A stretch of 9,185 bases of DNA, taken from contig QMZG01000044.1 in NCBI GenBank assembly GCA_003663045.1, forward strand, positions 1-9,185. The letters run 5' to 3'. This DNA comes from Candidatus Altarchaeales archaeon (GTDB lineage Archaea > Altiarchaeota > Altiarchaeia > IMC4 > QMZM01). Positions 8,201 to 9,185 of the stretch are shown in pieces (position 1 is the first letter of the stretch; the number at the start of each line of letters is the position of its first letter). The notes beneath the pieces are model-generated. The model searched no databases. It saw only the letters and a list, made by a program, of their open reading frames with translations, and was not told the origin of the DNA. The position numbers were made by a program, and so were the translations under genes.

Positions 8201-9185
8201 ACCACCCGTTTTCCATTGTTCCACCGTATTTAGTACAATATTCATCAGTGTTGTAACCATCAGGATCTAAATCATAAGAAACTTTGAAACAAAGTTCTTC
8301 ATCTCCTGATGGATGTGGCTCCTGATCTGTGCAGGTAAAGGTTATATCTGTTTCCGGTGTTACCCAATCAAAGCCTTCATCTTCCACTAAAGGAGTTCCG
8401 TGTTCTTTACTCACTAGAGGTGGTGTCTTATCAACGAAGAAACAGTTTACCTGCATAGGCTCAATATTTCCTAGTTTATCAACGCTGAAGTAATAGAGAA
8501 TATGACAAGACTCTTGATCTTTGTTTATCGGCACACCACGATAAAGTTTCCAATTTTCATCAACTTCACAATTCTCATAACTACAACCCTCTACACAATC
8601 GTACCAAGGATCGGTGTTAGGTGTATACTTCTCACTACATAATTCTTGACATTCATCAATACAACCATCATACTTTTCTTCGTCATAAGGTGAGGTCATG
8701 CAACCAACTGTACAATATGTCTGAGGATCCCAGCAGGATTCTTCTGTGGGGCCTATAACATTCTTATACCATATCTTGTCAACTCCAATATTACAATCAT
8801 GACCTGTTGAGTCGGGATCATTAGAAGTAAAGGTTATTTCAGTTACCGTGTCAACCCACTCAACTCCGTCCTCTATTTTCTTGGGTTCACCTACGGTTTT
8901 TGTTGTTTCTGGCGGTGTTGAATCTACCTTGTCGATTTCGTTAATCTCTGCTTTGTTTCCAGCCACATCATAACACTCGATTTTAATTTCGTGCTCCGAA
9001 TCCTCGTTGAACTTGAAGTTAAAATTAAGAGTTTCCCCATTTTTAAAAACGCACCATCCGTCATCATAGGTGCCACCAAAACCTTCACATTCTGTTGCAA
9101 AATCAGGATCGGGGTTACCATCAACAGTGTAAGTATATCGACAGTAATCTAAACCAAGATTACATGCGTTATCATCTTTGCTATC
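4599..9185 (-). CDS. Giant modular Cys-rich surface protein (5' end beyond window)
   Basis: The reading frame is open from the right edge to the TAG at 4599, giving 1528 residues in the window with the N-terminus missing. A GTG at 8966 is internal: in-frame codons upstream continue the same module type (EGFGGTYDDGWC, NEDSEHEIKIECYDVAGNK). Ten complete and one partial module each open with VD-[SKN]-x-[PA]-P and close near [ED]DSxHxLEYxCVDxLGN. This resembles Ig-like/OmpL47-type surface domains in which a residue pair such as SVDKLGN ends the last strand. The last 202 residues (4599-5207) are a separate domain with WNLISVP ... PGWGYWV ... GWNLIGYY ... PGAGYWI. The protein is rich in Asp, Glu and Cys, so it is probably extracellular with disulfides. 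It has no C-terminal membrane helix or sorting motif. A role as adhesin, surface-layer or cell-cell contact protein is inference; I see no catalytic motif. A signal peptide and promoter should lie beyond 9185. Confidence 0.9.
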   Translation of the reverse strand, partial: DSKDDNACNLGLDYCRYTYTVDGNPDPDFATECEGFGGTYDDGWCVFKNGETLNFNFKFNEDSEHEIKIECYDVAGNKAEINEIDKVDSTPPETTKTVGEPKKIEDGVEWVDTVTEITFTSNDPDSTGHDCNIGVDKIWYKNVIGPTEESCWDPQTYCTVGCMTSPYDEEKYDGCIDECQELCSEKYTPNTDPWYDCVEGCSYENCEVDENWKLYRGVPINKDQESCHILYYFSVDKLGNIEPMQVNCFFVDKTPPLVSKEHGTPLVEDEGFDWVTPETDITFTCTDQEPHPSGDEELCFKVSYDLDPDGYNTDEYCTKYGGTMENGWCCVPATPNAPFVFNFNENEDSYHDLEYFCRDAVEKSSEPQIQYYKVDSVPPTITKEMIGDDHIGQCPPQNEEDKCYVRDDCENGVHIAVEDGGEICAVDQVSCDYELWWESTSEECEEAGGQYVEGWCLLEYGNFGEEGQDIIFHKDSTHKLIVKCEDALGNEMEEDVEYFLVDSTPPVTTKTYGEPTKVKEGYRWISSDTPITLTAEDEKVGVEKIIYRVTNVGDYLCPEKCEETGSGDWIEVTGSSTEFTISDESCHYIEFYSVDKLGNIEEVKSQCVMVDNTAPKSVKEHGTPLVEDEGFDWVTQETPITLDCVDSGPHPVDQETLCYKVSYDQPEYPTYITEKYCEEFGGDYNEATGYCCVYVGDDKRENKYTFHFLEDSYHDLEYYCVDHLGNTEEPVNIQYYKVDSVPPSVTKVMNGPYYGQCPPVNECDVCYVDTATNISLEIEDGGEICAVDNVQCHWRYRVNGGGWSDWFTTIPITFPEECYHELEIECWDKLGNTWHDIERFIVDKTPPIVSAQTGKPKIPCEEGEGCDYWIRDHVTEITLSCYDPDPHPSGVKKIEYRWKLDDGEWTDWIEYTEPIIFEEDSVHYLEYRCIDNVGKVRYGPGKVYKVDSTPPETTKTYTPEAYVDPETGYEYIDTQHKVVLTAEDGGEICAVGVDKILYRVISTEEEYCAGHCEEWNPDDEREWIEYTEPFNIPEESCHVIEYKSVDELGNEEEVKWQCVFVDKKPPYIEKELGEPHAFHTPEGEDYAAEFITSETPIYVSVSDQEPHPSGLKEVKYRYTIVDDEYCKEYPEGDDYRCGDAQGNGEWIYPENMEEFEFTIPEESCHLIEIYAEDNVGKSSTHRQCVFVDNSAPEPNKTVGKPKTKWDGKDAYYYDIADKCWSNDPEKFIECWKVTLFTPITLDCIDQEPHPVDHEETCFRVGVDGDDKTEFYCNLIGGIYNKYGDGFCCGMNAPSQFYFNEETEHNLEYYCVDALGNTGPVDEEKFKVEGTSFNITINKKWNLISVPFVMLNDSIDEVFKDIAEDIISVWTYDGETGEWYVYTPDGNPDNDNLHEMKPGWGYWVLARNDTQLVIGGSLFSPAKTPPQKKLVKGWNLIGYYGNTDEDENPILSYDGPEGNGKPAYCALFSLTDTTIGHPRWSALVTYWEPYPYLWEYINVYSRMDPGAGYWIEMDVEDTYVFSTQCWIWP
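7282..7332 (-). repeat. Direct DNA repeat, copy 2 (partner 8359-8409)
   Basis: Second copy of the 51-base repeat, inside module 5. Recombination between the copies would delete or duplicate exactly one A-B-C super-repeat (359 residues) in frame, so the locus could vary in length between strains. Confidence 0.85.
8359..8409 (-). repeat. Direct DNA repeat, copy 1 (partner 7282-7332)
   Basis: These 51 bases match 7282-7332 with one mismatch, at an offset of 1077 bases (359 codons). They encode the KEHGTPLVEDEGFDWVT segment of the two class B modules. The match at silent positions suggests a recent duplication, gene conversion or recombination rather than selection on the protein alone. Confidence 0.85.
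8561..8718 (-). other. Cys-rich insertion in module 1 of the giant protein
   Basis: Module 1 is about 55 residues longer than its class A relatives (modules 4 and 8). The extra part contains CTVGC, then YDGCIDECQELC, then YDCVEGCSYENC. Two successive segments thus share the pattern Y-D-x(0,1)-C-x3-C-x3,4-C, consistent with a small helical hairpin stapled by disulfides that itself arose by duplication. Its function is unknown. Confidence 0.65.

Larger units (their letters stand above)
5208..9185 (-). repeat. Ten-plus Ig-like/OmpL47-like modules with a three-module super-repeat
   Basis: Module boundaries, taken at the VD of each VDxxPP in translation order, are: partial 8928-9185; 8436-8927; 8067-8435; 7686-8066; 7359-7685; 6975-7358; 6663-6974; 6351-6662; 6006-6350; 5628-6005; 5208-5627 (164, 123, 127, 109, 128, 104, 104, 115, 126 and 140 residues for the complete ones). 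Three classes recur. A (STPPxTTKTxGEP, with GV-[DE]-KI) is at modules 1, 4 and 8. B (KEHGTPLVEDEGFDWVT, PHP, CC) is at 2 and 5, with a divergent copy at 10. C (DSVPPxxTKxM, GQCPP, GGEICAVD) is at 3 and 6 and probably the partial one. Modules 7 and 9 are intermediate. Hence C-ABC-ABC followed by a less regular tail. Confidence 0.85.

Noticed and set aside
4599..8966. GTG at 8966 as the start of the giant gene
   Set aside because: The same frame is open to the right edge and encodes more of the same module type, so the gene enters from outside the window.
8924..9124. Alternative minus-strand ORF near the right edge
   Set aside because: It overlaps the giant gene in another frame, whose translation across this stretch continues the module pattern.
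5208..9185. CRISPR array or non-coding repeat array
   Set aside because: The repeated segments are hundreds of bases apart, diverged and all in one open frame with protein-level conservation, so they are coding modules.

Overview
The window looks like chromosomal DNA from an archaeon. The glutamyl-tRNA synthetase is of the archaeal type (active-site signature PNGPATLGSARG instead of a literal HIGH, plus an archaeal N-terminal extension). The riboflavin gene is the stand-alone archaeal reductase. A TATA-like box sits about 25-36 bases from two divergent start codons, as in leaderless archaeal transcription. The three remaining genes carry secreted-protein architectures common in archaeal metagenomes: a Thr/Pro stalk, a dockerin-like tail, and a WNLISVP/GYWV C-terminal domain. 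The cytosolic proteins are Lys/Arg-rich rather than acidic, so a salt-in halophile is unlikely. I cannot place the lineage more precisely.

Layout. Bases 1-345 hold no intact gene that I trust: a strong 18-bp hairpin (52-95) followed by a short, probably degraded ORF. Then come gltX (346-2040, minus strand) and, divergently, arfC (2102-2728, plus strand), which share a 61-bp spacer with one TATA-like element. Bases 2729-3000 contain a hairpin with a T-run behind arfC and coding-like debris in two frames, probably a decayed gene.

From 3001 to the right edge everything is on the minus strand and exported. In transcription order these are: a giant Cys-rich, acidic, modular protein that enters from beyond 9185 and ends at 4599; a 325-residue secreted protein with an Ig-like/beta domain, a Thr/Pro linker, a Cys-rich domain and a dockerin-like tail (3516-4493); and a 162-residue membrane-anchored protein with a related beta domain (3001-3489). 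The last two are 26 bases apart and probably one operon. A T-rich stretch and an A/T-rich promoter region separate them from the giant gene.

The most interesting content is this cell-surface cluster. The giant protein has ten complete and one partial module of 104-164 residues, arranged in a higher-order A-B-C pattern with a period of about 359 residues, with conserved cysteine loops and a recurrent PHP motif. The two smaller proteins share a domain, one carrying a dockerin-like tail and the other a membrane anchor, so together they could form a surface-display or adhesion apparatus. That functional link is inference from domain content and adjacency.
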